From Rhynchonema sp. JSB1_4 (taxonomy: Eukaryota > Nematoda > Chromadorea > Monhysterida > Xyalidae): a stretch of DNA of 64,000 nt. Below, in pieces: positions 49,801 to 59,858 of this stretch (the stretch's first letter is position 1; every line of letters begins with the position of its first letter). Location: positions 1 through 64,000 of the forward strand of contig JASAMV010000977.1 of the NCBI GenBank assembly GCA_030248065.1. The letters are read 5' to 3'. Position numbers and translations under genes: made by a program. The notes beneath the pieces are model-generated. The model was not told the DNA's origin. It searched no databases and saw nothing but the letters and a program-made list of their open reading frames with translations.

Positions 49801-51552
49801 ACTTTTATTGATGAGAACTCGGATCTGCCTGAGAATTTAACACAAGATGCTTGACGACAGGGTTTTATTGCAAAGTGGAAATGAAAAATTCTGAATGTTG
49901 ATCCATCATGAATGGGAACCTTTCGAAACTCCGATTTGTTCCCCGGTTGCGATTTTCATTGTTTCAGCCATAGATCGCAACTCTTCAAATGGAGAACGAA
50001 AATAAGCAAGTTGTTTGAAAGGTGATCACAAACAGCACGAAAAGTTGCTCTTATGATTTTTCACAAAAATGCGACTAATTAAAGTTATTTACATGGATAG
50101 AATTTCAGATAATTTTTCCCGGTTTATTCTACTGTATGTCCGATAAAAAATTATTTTTTGAAATAACTTTATTTGGGCGCATTTTTCTGAAAAATCGTAA
50201 GAGCAACTTTTTGTGCAGTTTTTGATTACCTTCCAAACGATGTGGTTGCTTTTGTTTTGCATTTGATTCGTTGCGATCTATGGCTGAAATAATGAAAATC
50301 GCAACCGGGGAGCAAATCGGATTTTCGAAAGGCTCCCATTCATGATAGATCAACATTCAGAATTTTTTATTGCCACTTTGCTATAAAACCCTGTCATCAA
50401 GCATCTTGTATTAAATTTTCAGGCAGATCCGAGTTCTCTTCAATAAAACTGGCACCACCCCTTTAACGATGCATGGCTGTCCAACTCCCACACAAATCAG
50501 GGCAATCTATAGCAGAATCTAACCTAACCTTGGTATGTGCCATCATTGAGTCCGGATTGTTCGTGCAGCTCAATGCCACAGAATATGCCGTCCTTGCCAA
50601 AAACGGGGCCGATGTATTTGAGCACACCCGCCTTTTCACCATTGACGATCACGTGACTGCCGATATTCGCGGCGGTAACTGTCGGCCATTGGGGCAGGCT
50701 CTGCGACATCAGACCGCGGCCGGAACCTGCGTTTAGCTAGAGCTTTGCCTGTGTTACTTTTTGGAGATTAGGTTTACGCATTATTGTGCGCACGCACAGG
50801 TGCTATAGTGTCCATCTGTGCCTGCTTCTACCTGCGCCTTTACAGACGGACGATGCACCAGGTCATCGCCAGTAAATCACAGCGGCTCCCTTCCAGATGG
50901 CCACGTTACCACAAGAACAGGTGGGAGCATGTAAATTGGTTCTTTATTAAAAATTGAGAAATCGCATTACCGATCCAGTTCTGCACGCACCTTTTCGACC
51001 GAATCTGTTCATTTTCTGGTTGGTTTGCGATGTCGATCTTCGATATCCGCCTGTCGGTCGAGCTTGCGGCGAAACGGACATCCGCGGTTTCGAATATGTG
51101 ACTGATCCGGCACACGCACCTCAATGTCAAAAAACATTCGCTGATTATACGGTATGTTGATGTGAATTGTACAGCAATCTGCCTTTTGGTTGCCCGTTTT
51201 TTGCTTGCGCAGATGGCCGCCCATGACCCCAAAAAGACACAAGAGCATGTTGTATGATCTCGTAAAACATAAATTTTAAATTTTTATGTGATGCCGACAT
51301 AAATTTTACCAATACTTTCTTACTGTTTCATGTTATTTACCTGAGTCGCGACTATTTGCTCGTCGAGGTAGGCGAGTGGGTTCTCGGAGGGATGGCTGCA
51401 AAAATAAAATCGGTTTATTTCTGATTGACCTCAAGTACCTGATTTGTTGAAGTCTATTCAAAATTTTTCAGAGAAATTTGTTTAAATAACCGACAGATTG
51501 TTTTGGGCTGGCATTTGTTTTTACCGGCATGCAAGCAAGTCGAACTAACCAT
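25858..51552 (-). CDS. CLIP-type microtubule plus-end protein: CAP-Gly, linker, coiled coil
   Basis: Exons in coding order: 51550-51552 (ATG only), 51341-51395, 50529-50726, 48785-48912, 47486-47603, 45619-45762, 45129-45241, 44902-44998, 44500-44685, 44209-44318, 43136-43253, 42924-43042, 42767-42850, 42599-42692, 33145-33357 (or from 33112), 32264-32398, 31418-31660, 30462-30602, 30163-30312, 29826-30011, 29569-29673, 28876-28931, 28669-28798, 28418-28536, 27924-28120, 27561-27659, 27330-27454, 26856-26879, 26562-26670, 26208-26325, 25858-25929. All phases agree, giving about 1262 aa. The CAP-Gly domain is split over exons 3-4 (residues about 40-112: VIVNGEKAGVLKYIGPVFG, GIELHEQSGLNDGTYQG, HGVFAPMDRV). 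Residues about 130-500 are Ser/Thr-rich and acidic; about 500-815 are basic, Lys/Pro/Ala/Thr-rich and suited to microtubule binding; about 818-1113 are coiled coil, faintly like MTUS/ATIP proteins; the tail ends EEEC. By architecture it resembles CLIP-170/worm CLIP-1. The ATG-only first exon (AAACAATG, then GTTAGT) is inferred; a second in-frame ATG is at 50709. The intron 33358-42598 is 9.2 kb. Confidence 0.85.
28932..29103 (-). other. Possible alternative first exon with a transmembrane segment
   Basis: From an ATG at 29103 the frame runs without stop straight into the coiled-coil exon at 28931 in the correct frame. It adds 57 residues: a polar start (MNASAEILRVFEILG) and a strongly hydrophobic stretch (SGVVVMILAGVLILILTLIG), then the coiled coil (VQKQHEDQLKKI). 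In the full transcript this is intron, spliced at the CAG at 28932. If used, it would give a short, membrane-anchored coiled-coil isoform of about 400 aa. There is no other support. Confidence 0.3.
30682..30736 (-). other. Possible alternative exon in the CLIP-like gene
   Basis: An ATG at 30736 opens a short hydrophobic frame (MLAVVSAVWYLRLVRPEL) that reaches a perfect GTAAGT donor, with the phase needed to join the exon at 30602. An internal acceptor (GGCTGTAG) would instead make it a 42-nt in-phase cassette exon. Weak evidence. Confidence 0.2.
31712..32106. mobile_element. MITE-like element with TACCGGAGT ends
   Basis: The left end TACCGGAGTTTTCCGG and the right end (reverse complement TACCGGAGTCTTTCGG) form a 16-bp near-perfect inverted repeat flanking 395 bp. 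The inner GGGCTCTATTCGG and ATAGAGCCCC motifs relate it to the TACCGTAAAAACC elements. A relic of the left end (TTCCAGTTACAGCCCCT) lies near 56105. Confidence 0.6.
36541..37249 (-). pseudogene. Broken gene fragment of unknown family inside the long-arm element
   Basis: On the minus strand a splice-like TTTTTTAG at 37250-37257 is followed by an open, protein-like frame (RPTPDVCRKCSVRTNDALAY, then IQDHINTKWWWCEYLVPGAA) that ends at 36994. Its last codons are made by the end of the hAT-like element at 36637-37004. On the far side of that insertion the frame resumes and stays open for roughly 35 codons, starting with hydrophobic IAFQVGRFIWNTLLL. So one membrane-protein-like exon seems to have been split by the insertion. 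I do not recognise the family. It could be a captured host exon or part of the element's own gene. Confidence 0.45.
36637..37004. mobile_element. hAT-like MITE nested in the gene fragment
   Basis: The 368-bp element has ends CAGTGATGTGGTTGG and (reverse complement) CAATGATGTAGTTGG. The flanking octamers TGTACAGG (36629-36636) and TGCACAGT (37005-37012) agree at six of eight positions, fitting a decayed 8-bp target duplication. GCTAGCTAGC(T/G)TTCTTGC repeats occur twice near each end. Confidence 0.6.
38465..42598. other. Rest of the 9.2-kb CLIP intron
   Basis: Apart from the tRNA-like stretch at 40177-40262, I see only short chance frames, an AAT microsatellite near 38640-38670 and a CAGCAA run near 40755. 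The piece on the other side of the long-arm element, 33358-34785, is equally featureless. Confidence 0.5.
40177..40262 (+). repeat. tRNA-like sequence, possible SINE head or tRNA relic
   Basis: CGCAGCGGTTAGGGAGCGCG resembles a pol III A box and GGTTCATGTCC about 60-70 bases on resembles a B box. I could not fold a good cloverleaf, so this is more likely a tRNA-derived repeat than a working tRNA gene. Confidence 0.3.
45309..45527 (+). mobile_element. 3' end of a non-LTR retrotransposon (LINE) ORF
   Basis: A 72-codon frame contains CPRCCTEPNTVEHLFRC (45384-45434), followed by IDLWRNPIKCAEDLS and a stop. A CxxC...H...C cluster followed by a short helical tail is typical of the extreme C-terminus of LINE reverse-transcriptase proteins. 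Only this end is present, as expected from 5' truncation. It lies in the CLIP intron between exons 45129-45241 and 45619-45762, opposite in direction to the gene. No reverse-transcriptase core motif is present. Confidence 0.55.
45841..46448. other. Unexplained GC-richer stretch in a CLIP intron
   Basis: About 600 bases with a base composition unlike the surrounding intron and an open + frame (45921-46235, starting at a GTG) with several Cys and Pro. No known domain is seen. It directly abuts the hAT-like element at 46449 and may be part of an older transposon. Confidence 0.3.
46449..47361. mobile_element. hAT-like element with exact 8-bp target duplication
   Basis: It begins CAGTGTTGGAGGT and ends ACCTCCAACACTG, a 13-bp inverted repeat, and is flanked by ACGGGCAA on both sides (46441-46448, 47362-47369). 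The 913-bp body is two tandem units of about 414 bp, starting at 46449 and 46863. Each has GATACCTACTGTACC repeats, CCGATGGCCTGGGGGGTTAT and the palindromic core GCGCGCGTAGCGCG. There is no transposase. Partial relatives are at 830-1140 and 1996-2460. Confidence 0.8.
47828..47993. mobile_element. 166-bp MITE with TACCGTAAAAACCTAAATA ends
   Basis: Complete small element: TACCGTAAAAACCTAAATA at the left and its exact reverse complement at the right, with GGGGGGCTCTATT motifs just inside each end. Another related end is at about 47686-47720. Flanking TA dinucleotides would fit a Tc1/mariner-like origin, but TA may belong to the repeat. Confidence 0.7.
48322..48577. repeat. Foldback-flanked interstitial (TTAGGC)n tract
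   Basis: About ten near-exact TTAGGC units (48419-48486) lie between inverted arms GGGAAAAGCTAGTCCCGT (about 48373) and ACGGGACTAGCTTTTCCC (about 48553). The left outer part, TTGCCTCATGCATTTTTACA, is shared with the foldback in ALG1 intron 1. TTAGGC is the nematode telomere unit. More degenerate GGGCTTA-like repeats follow at 49250-49330. Confidence 0.75.
49789..50462. mobile_element. TTAA-flanked foldback element (piggyBac-like MITE)
   Basis: A 674-bp imperfect palindrome with ends AGGGGTGGTGCCA and TGGCACCACCCCT, flanked by TTAA on both sides (49785-49788, 50463-50466). Paired inner blocks include GGCAGATCCGAGTTCTC/GAGAACTCGGATCTGCC and GCGATTTTCATTGTTTCAGC against its partner near 50280. 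TTAA target sites are the piggyBac hallmark. It sits in the intron that splits the CAP-Gly domain. Confidence 0.7.
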
Positions 51553-54500
51553 TGTTTTGGCGGCGGCAGTTCAGCTTTGATGGATTGGAAGTGTATGCGT
51601 GGAGTCCGCTCAAATCAAAACTGCAGCACGATAACCATCGTTATGCAAGCTTGATGCACAGAGCACCGGTTTGGAAGCAAATTCGTTTGCAGCATATTGC
51701 ATATTGAATCTCTCTGTGGATAAAACCAGGACACAATCTCACATAGCATGAATGCACTGCGATTGTTTGATCAGCTTTGGCGCACACCCATTTTTCATTA
51801 TTACTGTTATGTTGTATGTAATAATGTTTTATGGCGACTCGCTGCAACTGTCGCAAAATAAACAATGCTATATTTTTTATGTTTGTTATTCGTTTGTATT
51901 CTTCAATATTTGTCTGAAACGTCATTAAAATATATATACGACACATGCATTTTGCCCAACATTTAGCAGAATGCGTACATAATTACCAACAGGACAGTGG
52001 TGTGAATATGGAGTACTTGTATTGCCATGTTTATATAGTATAATACAACGAAAATATGATTTGTCCAAAACCATTTCAAGTGAGACCTGCAACTGTTTGT
52101 TGTGACTGAATCACATCAAGTATGAAACAGATGAGATACACGTACAACACAGTCCGCACACAAATGAGCGAATCTGCTGCCTATTTTGCAGCTTTGTTCC
52201 TATCGAAGAATGCCACGGGCTAACTTTTCTGGAGACAATCAGAATCAAAACTGTTTCCATATGGATGGCATTTTATTTCGAAACAGGGCATGAATACCTT
52301 ACCACCTGACTGTCATATCGCAACTGGACCAGCAAAGCGGCCGAAAGGAAAACGGGTTGAGCCTAATTTGTCTGGGACCGTGCATGCTTTGCATTTTCTT
52401 GTATACTAGCTGATCAGTCGAGCCTTTTAGTAACAAGGCATCGAGCCAGTAGGCAAACCGCTAAATATATACCAAGAACACGAGTCGAATTAGGAGCCAA
52501 CCGAAAACTCATGCATAACACATTGACTCACAAACGACAAATTGGGTGAGTAGAGTGAGGCCAATTTAGTTGCTTGGCGCCGACTTCCGTTCAACCCGCC
52601 GGTTCCTGGACCGACTAAAAGCAGCCATGCAGACAGACAGAAATCGACGAAAATTGAGCGGCATGTTGCGTATGACAAACAAATGGAGAAAGTGTTTGAT
52701 GTGAACCAGGCTTCTCATTTCTCAGTACAAATGTTCTCGCACGAGCGCGCTTTTTAACAGAAAACTGCTATCTATCGGTAATACAAACCACTGACAAACG
52801 CGACAAGCCCTTGAACCACAAGATCAGATTATACGAAAACTGAAGATTCTTTCACAGACTTCATTACTTCAATTTTTTTGAAGAAAAAACGTTTATGACA
52901 ATGTCAGTGGGGTGCATGATCATATAGCGCGCGATCATATGTAGTCCGGTCGATCTGAACCATGAATAACCAAACTAACGCAAGCGAAAGTTAAAAAATA
53001 CCTCAAACGGTTTTTGTTCAATTTGGGGACGAACCAGTCAGTATGTTTTTATTATCAGTCTGTCAAAGCACTTGGCGTCCCACTGAGACTGAAACTGGTG
53101 CAAGACCGACTCCGGGGATCCGCCTTCATGAGCGCACGCGCAAATCTGTTAGCATGTTGGTTTGTTCAGCAGCTTTTTGTTTTGACCCGGACCACAAGAC
53201 AGACGAAGGCAAGCGTATGTTTGCTCACAACAACACTATATTGTGTACGAACACACGCTCGGGTAATTTTCAGTTTAGCGCATGCCGCAGAGAAAGCTGC
53301 TAGGTATAAGTCAGCCATAGTAAGTATGGCACTGGGGTACAGCGCACAAGTACCAGTTGCAAGAGCCATGCACAAGGGGCTACTCTGGCCGGTGGTGCAT
53401 GTTGGGCGGGGCACAGGGCAACTATGTGCCTGATAGCACGCCTGCCTTGCTGCACAGTGTCGAGGTACCTTTCCGAGCTTTCATGTAATGTGCGCCTTTG
53501 CAATATGGTGTCGCAATCGATTGTATACGAGACAGAGTTTTATTGCCTTTTTACTGGCCATGCCATGGCGGTACCACCGAGAATCGGGAACTTTGCTCGT
53601 GCAGCGCCGAGCTCAGTTTTTCAATTTCTGCCGAAATAAGCAAAATGAAGTCGTTGGAACAACGCAGAAACAAACAGTGTCGTAAATAGAGGCACAACGA
53701 TTGGTTAGGTAAGTATACCTAGACACTTCTGTCATTTTTTCCACATTTTATTGGCGTTGAATAAATAAGCGCGGTGTGCAAAATGTCTAATATGCCTCGC
53801 AGAAAGCCTGGGTAGGATATTAGGTGCTTAAAATGACGGCATTTGGAAAATATAATGTGTACTGAATGAGAGTGTATGATAGAGTGCGCGAGAGAGCGAA
53901 CGTCCGTTCGTAATGTAATTCTGCGCAGCCAGCCAGATGTGGTCTAAATGCACTCTCTGAATTTTAAAATAGGTAGTAGGTGTTCTGTGTGTGTGCACAC
54001 TGACACATTTCATGACCCACAGTCTAAACCCAACCACAACATGTGTACGTAATCATTACTCAACCATGTATTTGTGTGTACTACTAGCTCGTATAGACAT
54101 GGGACAGCATTATCATCTTCGGAAGACCAGAGACTGATTGACACAATTGGTATATGCCTGGCTGGTGGAGGTTATGTTGATACAACGTATGAATTGCCGA
54201 ACAAGATGTTTGTTGACCAAATACAAATCAATGGCAAAGCCAGCTGTCTGCAATCTTCACTTTCATTTTTGTCGCAATTGCGGTCTCGCAGACACGGGAA
54301 GTGGTCACTCACTACACCATAGAACTGACCGACCGCGTCATATGTTCATGTACATATACCACATTGCAAGCCTGGCAATTATGATGCCATAGGCTTACAT
54401 GAGCATAAATAAGAGCCAGGTTCACACACAGCTTATGAACAAGCGAGCGCCAGATGGTGCTCTGAAATGTTAGCTGAGACACACTGGACAGTCCATGTAG

Positions 54501-54954
54501 TTAGTTTGGTTTCTGTGGAACAAAAGGGCATGTCAGCATGAGCGGTACCCTGATATAATCCACTGATACAGCCAAACACGGGAAACAGTCCTGAAGAACG
54601 TATACAACCCTGGTCATTCGCGCTCTTGCACACAAGCACTTTGGCAACCGGAAAGTAAAAGCACGCAATGTGCAACAACGGCGCATATTTCCCATTATTT
54701 GGACGGTCAAAGAACGAATGGACAGACATCACACGCTCTTTGTGGTGAAGACAGCAGCAAGGTTCAGCAAACTATCTTTAATGACTTTAAGAGAATCTAA
54801 ATTCACCGAGAGTTCCGCAGGATTAAAGGGGGCCTTTCGCATTTCAAACCCCCTTCAAACTTCGCATGTGTTTAGACAGTGGTCAAGGCGTCATGAAAGT
54901 CAAACACACCGGAGGTCTAACGTTAAGCATGCGGAGGAAAACCCCAAGGGAAAC

Positions 54955-55125
54955 AACCGCAACAAAAAAAAACCCCATCCCGCCGCACCGAAAGGGGGAG
55001 GCAACCCCCCCCCTTTCTTTTTTTTTTACAAAAAGCGCAAAAAAAAAAAAAAAAAAAAAACAACCACCCCCCCCCAAAAGCCCCCCCCCGCGCGGGAAAC
55101 CCCCGCACCAAAACAAAAACAACCA
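54955..55125. repeat. Homopolymer-rich stretch, possible assembly error
   Basis: Successive runs of A, C, G and T (for example a 20-base A run near 55039-55058 and C runs of 9-10) replace normal-looking sequence. Its Lys/Pro-rich translation continues a frame that started normally, which looks like low-quality sequence rather than biology. Confidence 0.5.
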
Positions 55126-56769
55126 CTTAAGCAGGTTAATTAAATGGGGTACGGCAAATCAGGTCAGGGCTCGGATATGACACTTACATACGAAATGTGC
55201 ATTCTTTCAAGTATTAATCGCACTAAAATATGAGGAAAATGGCTATTGATTAGCGCCTAGCACGTATGCGCAAGCGCAGAATGTGTTTGGAAATTCAAGA
55301 AAATTGATTTTGTTCCGCACGGATCTGAATTGATTTTGACATACGGATCTGAATTTTATTCCGCAAAAGTAAAGGAAGGCTGTCGGTCGGTGAACACACC
55401 TACAAGCGCTGAAAAAATGATGCAAACCCGCAGAATTAGTCATCAAGCACGACGGCAGTGTCAGCATGAATAGAGAGACGTCTAATGTGACGCGGTCGAC
55501 TATACACGTGAACTGAAATCGGCATTGAACCAAGCATAGTCTTGACGGGCAGTTGCGTGTTCAAGAGCGGTAAGGTGTTGTATAGTACATGCACTGCTCT
55601 GTTCAGCGTAAAAAATTATGCTCGCACATTTTGAGGCATATTGCGTGTACTATATACCGACCACACGCGTCACCTAGCCTGGCGGAGAATCCAATTTTCG
55701 ATTTTCCATGAAGATTATCGGCAATGGAAGAAAATGAACTCGCAACACAGAGAAACATCAAGAAATTGAAGCACACACTATACATATTGTAATGTCCGTT
55801 GGACTAAACAACATAAAATGGATGCCAAAGTTGCCAATACAGAAATTTGATCAACATAGACAACTATTGTGAGAGTGAAAAGTACTCCGATGTGCACATA
55901 TTGCGGTAACAATGTGTGTATTGTTGAGCACTCGTACACCCGCATTTGTTTGAGTAACTGAGTGCGCACATTTTGTGCATTTGCTGAGCTTGTTCGGTAC
56001 CATAATTTTTTGTGATACCAAATCCACGTCAAGGTGTTGGGTGTAAAAATCTCCAACTCTGCGGTGCCCTTTGGCAAAAAGTGTCAATCCAAGCTGCCGG
56101 AACTTTCCAGTTACAGCCCCTCCCCGCGGAGAGTAGAGCTCCAATGGGGATGTGTATGTTGAAACTGAACCTATTGAAGCCCTTCTCGGATATTATCGCT
56201 CATTTCAATAATTTTCAACTGAGCCCTAGGGCCGATGACCAGACCCTGTGCTGGCACTTCAGTTGCGTGCAACCACATTGGCAGAAACACATGTGTTATG
56301 TGTGAAAACCTTTTCATTTTGTGTATCATAAATCAATCAATCAATTGCCAGAACAAACAAATGCAAAGAACAGCAACAGTGTGGCACACCAAGACCACTG
56401 TTTATTCTGTGTATGCGCAAACTGTGTGGCATGTCATCTTATATGTATTTCCAGTTCAAGTAATTGATAATTTATTGCCGTTGGGTCGCAAATTCGCCCT
56501 GCAAGTTTACAGTGTGGGATTTGTCGTGGGGAAAGTAGGCACGCAGACAAAATAAACACCAATACCAGCCATGTACGCAGTGTGCATCAACTGAGTCATA
56601 AAATACAAATATCCCAAATGTGGATGGTCGTACGGCAACCACCCAAATGCCATGTACTGTAATACAGCAACATTTATGCACCTGGAAAACCTGATAAGCA
56701 TCAGCCACAGGCGGCGATGTTTCAGAAATGAATGTGTGTTGTGTTTGCGCGAACAGAGCCCAGTTGCAT

Positions 56770-56784
56770 GTCGTTTTCTGTGTA
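56770..56784 (+). promoter_or_regulatory. 3' splice acceptor upstream of sedoheptulokinase
   Basis: TTTTCTGTGTAG ends at 56784, 41 bases before the ATG at 56825; candidate trans-splice site or 5'UTR intron end. Confidence 0.4.
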
Positions 56785-56824
56785 GGTGCCCCTTTCCATC
56801 GAGATCGTGAACTAAAAGTATCGC

Positions 56825-59083
56825 ATGGAGGCCGTGTCTACAAATGATTTGGTGCTTGGCATTGATTTCGGAACCACAGCGGTTAAAGTGGCGTTAACGC
56901 GCGTGCATGACAAGTAAATTGTTTGTAATTACCTATATATTTTCGTTATTTTGAGGAAAACTCTGATAAAGAAACATTGGAATTGCAGCACGGAGCTGAC
57001 GAGCATCTCTCAATCTCATCGGTCCGTTGTTCATAATCTGCCATCTTCACATCACGAACAGAATGTGGCTGGTATTCTGTCAAGTCTTGACCAGTGTATG
57101 CAGCGATTGACCTTTGACCAGTGTACGAGAATAAAAGCTATCGGTGTTTGCGGTCAAATGCACGGATGTATGAGATGGAAACGTCAGTCAGTGCTTTCTT
57201 GGATTTTGCCTATTCTGTGAAACAGTAAACCGCAATGGCTTCGTGATCGGGATCAGTGCAGATAACACCGACCAACAGTTCTAAACCGCTCTTGTCGTAA
57301 TGTCAGTTTTCTCAGACGTCTTTTGGGTGGCGGTCGTTGCATTTTTGCACTATTGTGTTACCAATCCGCTGAGCATGAGAATATCCGAGAAGTGTGATAA
57401 CAAGCTCCGGATAATAACGTGTCCTTCAGATCCAGACTTCAGCCCCTGTGGTCATCTGATCACGTGGATGGATCAGCGCTGCGATCAAGCATTTATCGAC
57501 TCGCTTCCGACGTGAGTGTTGGACAAGAGAGATTTTGGCTTCCGAGAGCGAACTGAAGCAGAACATGAATGGGCCCAGTATTTTCAGTTGTAAAAATTGT
57601 TTCAGTTCACCAAGCCCGGTGCACGCCGGCTATGGTTGTGCGTCGCTGGCCTGGCTGCAACGCTACGGCGATAAATCTGCGAATGATTACGACTCTGTCG
57701 GCACAATTATGGATTTTTTCGTCGCAAAATTGTGTCATCTAGTCACACCTGTTATCTCGACACAGAATGCCTACTCTTGGGGTTATGCGAATGTGGACAA
57801 GCTGGCGTGGGATCTGGACAGGTGATTTGTTGATGGATGAATCGATGTACAGTTCCGGGTGCAATTCTGGGCTGAAAGTTGAAGTCGCGTGCACGCGCGA
57901 CTTCCCATTGCTAAAACATAGGCAGCAAGCGCACACACAAAACTTCGCGTGCATGCGCGTGCAAGCGAAGTTGCTTCGACTTTTGCCTACACTTCGCACT
58001 GTTTTGCACGCGCGTGCACGCGACTTCAACTTTCAGCCCAGAATTGCACCGGGTGATCGATTGATCGACTTCAGTCTCGATCAATGCGGTGTCCGTGCCA
58101 GTGCCCTGCCGCACATCGTTCAGCCCGATGCCATTGCTGGTCAAGTAGCCATCGATTTCCATTCCATTCCACGTGGCACACCTGTGTTTGTCGCTAACGG
58201 TGATTTCCAGGCCACTTATCGGGCACATTGCCGACCAAATACTGCCGGTTGGTGCACATTAGCATAAGCAATTTCATCCGTGTTGACCAACAGTGAGCAT
58301 GCCGTGTGCTGCCTGATGTTTCAGTGCTACACATTGGCACATCAGCTCAACTGTCATTCGACGTCGCACAGCGATTCACGGCGCCGAAAAGTGTCGACTT
58401 TGTGCCCTACACGACAGACAGGCACATTGCTGGTGCTGCTTCGATGAATGGGGGAAATGTGATTGAATGGTTTGTCTCGGTACGTTGCTACATCAATCAG
58501 TACACTTTGACACTCTCAAAGTTTAGACATTGCGGTGCAACAATTCATGCGCAGGTTCTACACAGTTGGTGCTGCGAGCTGGGCTTGGATTCGAATAAAC
58601 ATCAAATCTGGCAGCGAATTGAATCAATAATGGATCGAACTGATATTGAATCGGACATTCGCATCACGGGCGTACTGCATCCGGAAAGACATGACCCAAT
58701 CACACAAGGACTCAACATTGCCAATGTGACGGTGGATGGCTTTGCACTCGCTCCGGTTGGCATGGTTTTCAAAAAATGCTTATTGAGTGGTAACCTACCC
58801 AAAATTCCATAGGATTATGTGAGACATGCATTACGTAAAAATACAGGTGCTGCGCGCCCTTTGTGCCAGCGTAATCGAGAACCTCGACCAGATGCTCCCC
58901 GTCGAGCTAATGAAACATCACGAAATCAACCAGTTGCTGCTCGTTGGACAGGCGACACGTCCCATGTTCAGTCACGTGATCAATGCAGCTTACAAGGGCA
59001 AACTGGATGTGGTCAACGAGCCGAACCGAACAGCTGCCCATGGAGTGGCAATACAAGTTGCTCAACAAATTCTACTGAAATAA
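56825..59083 (+). CDS. SHPK: Sedoheptulokinase (SHPK), FGGY carbohydrate kinase
   Basis: SHPK phosphorylates sedoheptulose to sedoheptulose-7-phosphate, feeding the pentose phosphate pathway in the cytosol. Exons: 56825-56913, 56989-57182, 57316-57511, 57606-57821, 58075-58247, 58325-58479, 58555-58755, 58847-59083; 1461 nt, 486 aa (human 478), phases consistent. Landmarks are LGIDFGTTAVKVAL (phosphate loop), AIGVCGQMHGCM, HLITWMDQRC, STQNAYSWGYAN, NGDFQATY (containing the family's catalytic Asp), VLHIGTSAQLS and AGAASMNGGNV. The start of exon 3 (HVFWVAVVAFLHYCV) is hydrophobic and unlike the family, so a later acceptor may be the true one. The C-terminal GSG-type nucleotide motif reads VGQATRPMFS and the final DAAxGAA stretch is altered to NRTAAHGVA, so nucleotide contacts may differ. 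Confidence 0.92.
57855..58053. mobile_element. Foldback in SHPK intron 4
   Basis: CCGGGTGCAATTCTGGGCTG with AAAGTTGAAGTCGCGTGCAC pairs with the right arm ending at 58053, a 199-bp inverted repeat filling most of a 253-bp intron. Alternating GCGCGTGCACGCG tracts lie in the arms. It ends about 22 bases before the acceptor at 58074. Confidence 0.7.
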
Positions 59084-59084
59084 A
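59079..59084 (+). terminator. Candidate SHPK polyadenylation signal
   Basis: AATAAA overlaps the SHPK stop codon, and a second one follows about six bases later. The very short distance to the stop would imply a minimal 3'UTR. Confidence 0.35.
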
Positions 59085-59858
59085 AAATAAAAATGGAAAG
59101 ATGGTTTACACCAACACAAACATGCACTTTGCACTTTTTTGCTGAACGGAAGTTATTCCGCAATGGTTAGACATTTGTTGTGAATGACCTCTATGCCAGA
59201 CACTGCAGCTTCTTTTTGCACGCCGTTGAAACGCTCAATTTAAAAAAAGTAGACAAAACAGATAAAGATATTCGCTTGCCAATGCCAGTCCGCTTAATTC
59301 ATGATTTTTTTACGAAACAATAGCCACAGCAACCATTTCCATGGAAAATCACAAACTCGGAGTCAAACCTTATTCCAAACATCCAAAATACCAACCATTC
59401 CGAAGCATATAATGAGGCTGAAAGCACCGTTTTATTTCTAAGGGAGCAAATACGTGACGTTTTCAACCTGACGACAGCAGCACTGCCCCACATTTAGGTT
59501 TATTAGGCGACAAGTTTTTATGAATCACATCAACCGAAGGTGTCAGAAAGTGAAAAAAGTATGTCGCGTGCTGAAACGACGTGCAACGCGCAACCACAGA
59601 TGTGTTTTTTTCAACAAACACATTGCGCACGTGCACCATGACACACATTTTGGCTAATGTCTTCATAACATCAGCCATATTTATGACCTAAACAAACTGT
59701 CTACTACGATGTGCATACGTAGTACCGAATCAGTTCAGGTTTATTTATGAGAACCAGTTTGAATGAAGTCTCTGTTGCAACAGCATTGCTTGCCAACAGG
59801 TACATAGATCACAACTGTCAAGAAAACCTAGAAATCAGCAACAGAAATTTGCCACACC
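59085..59858. other. Gap between SHPK and the SOD gene
   Basis: 775 bases with no recognised gene. Both neighbours are on the + strand. No strong pyrimidine-rich acceptor is close to the SOD start, unlike the other five genes. Confidence 0.4.

Larger units (their letters stand above)
51621..56784. other. Intergenic region between CLIP-like and sedoheptulokinase genes
   Basis: The two genes diverge from this 5.2 kb region. Reversed CTGCAG at 51621-51626 is the 3' acceptor 68 bases before the inferred CLIP start. I see only short or low-complexity frames, a duplicated ACGGATCTGAATT motif near 55318-55355 and a transposon relic near 56105. No promoter element is clear. Confidence 0.4.

Noticed and set aside
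25858..51552. CAP-Gly exons and coiled-coil exons considered as two separate genes
   Set aside because: Splice phases match across all junctions, including the 9.2 kb intron, so a single gene is the simplest reading; an internal start remains possible.
53014..53433. 139-codon + frame in the intergenic region
   Set aside because: No domain or conserved motif, and a similar-sized frame exists on the other strand.
54670..55143. 157-codon frame with Lys/Pro tail
   Set aside because: Its second half is translated homopolymer noise.
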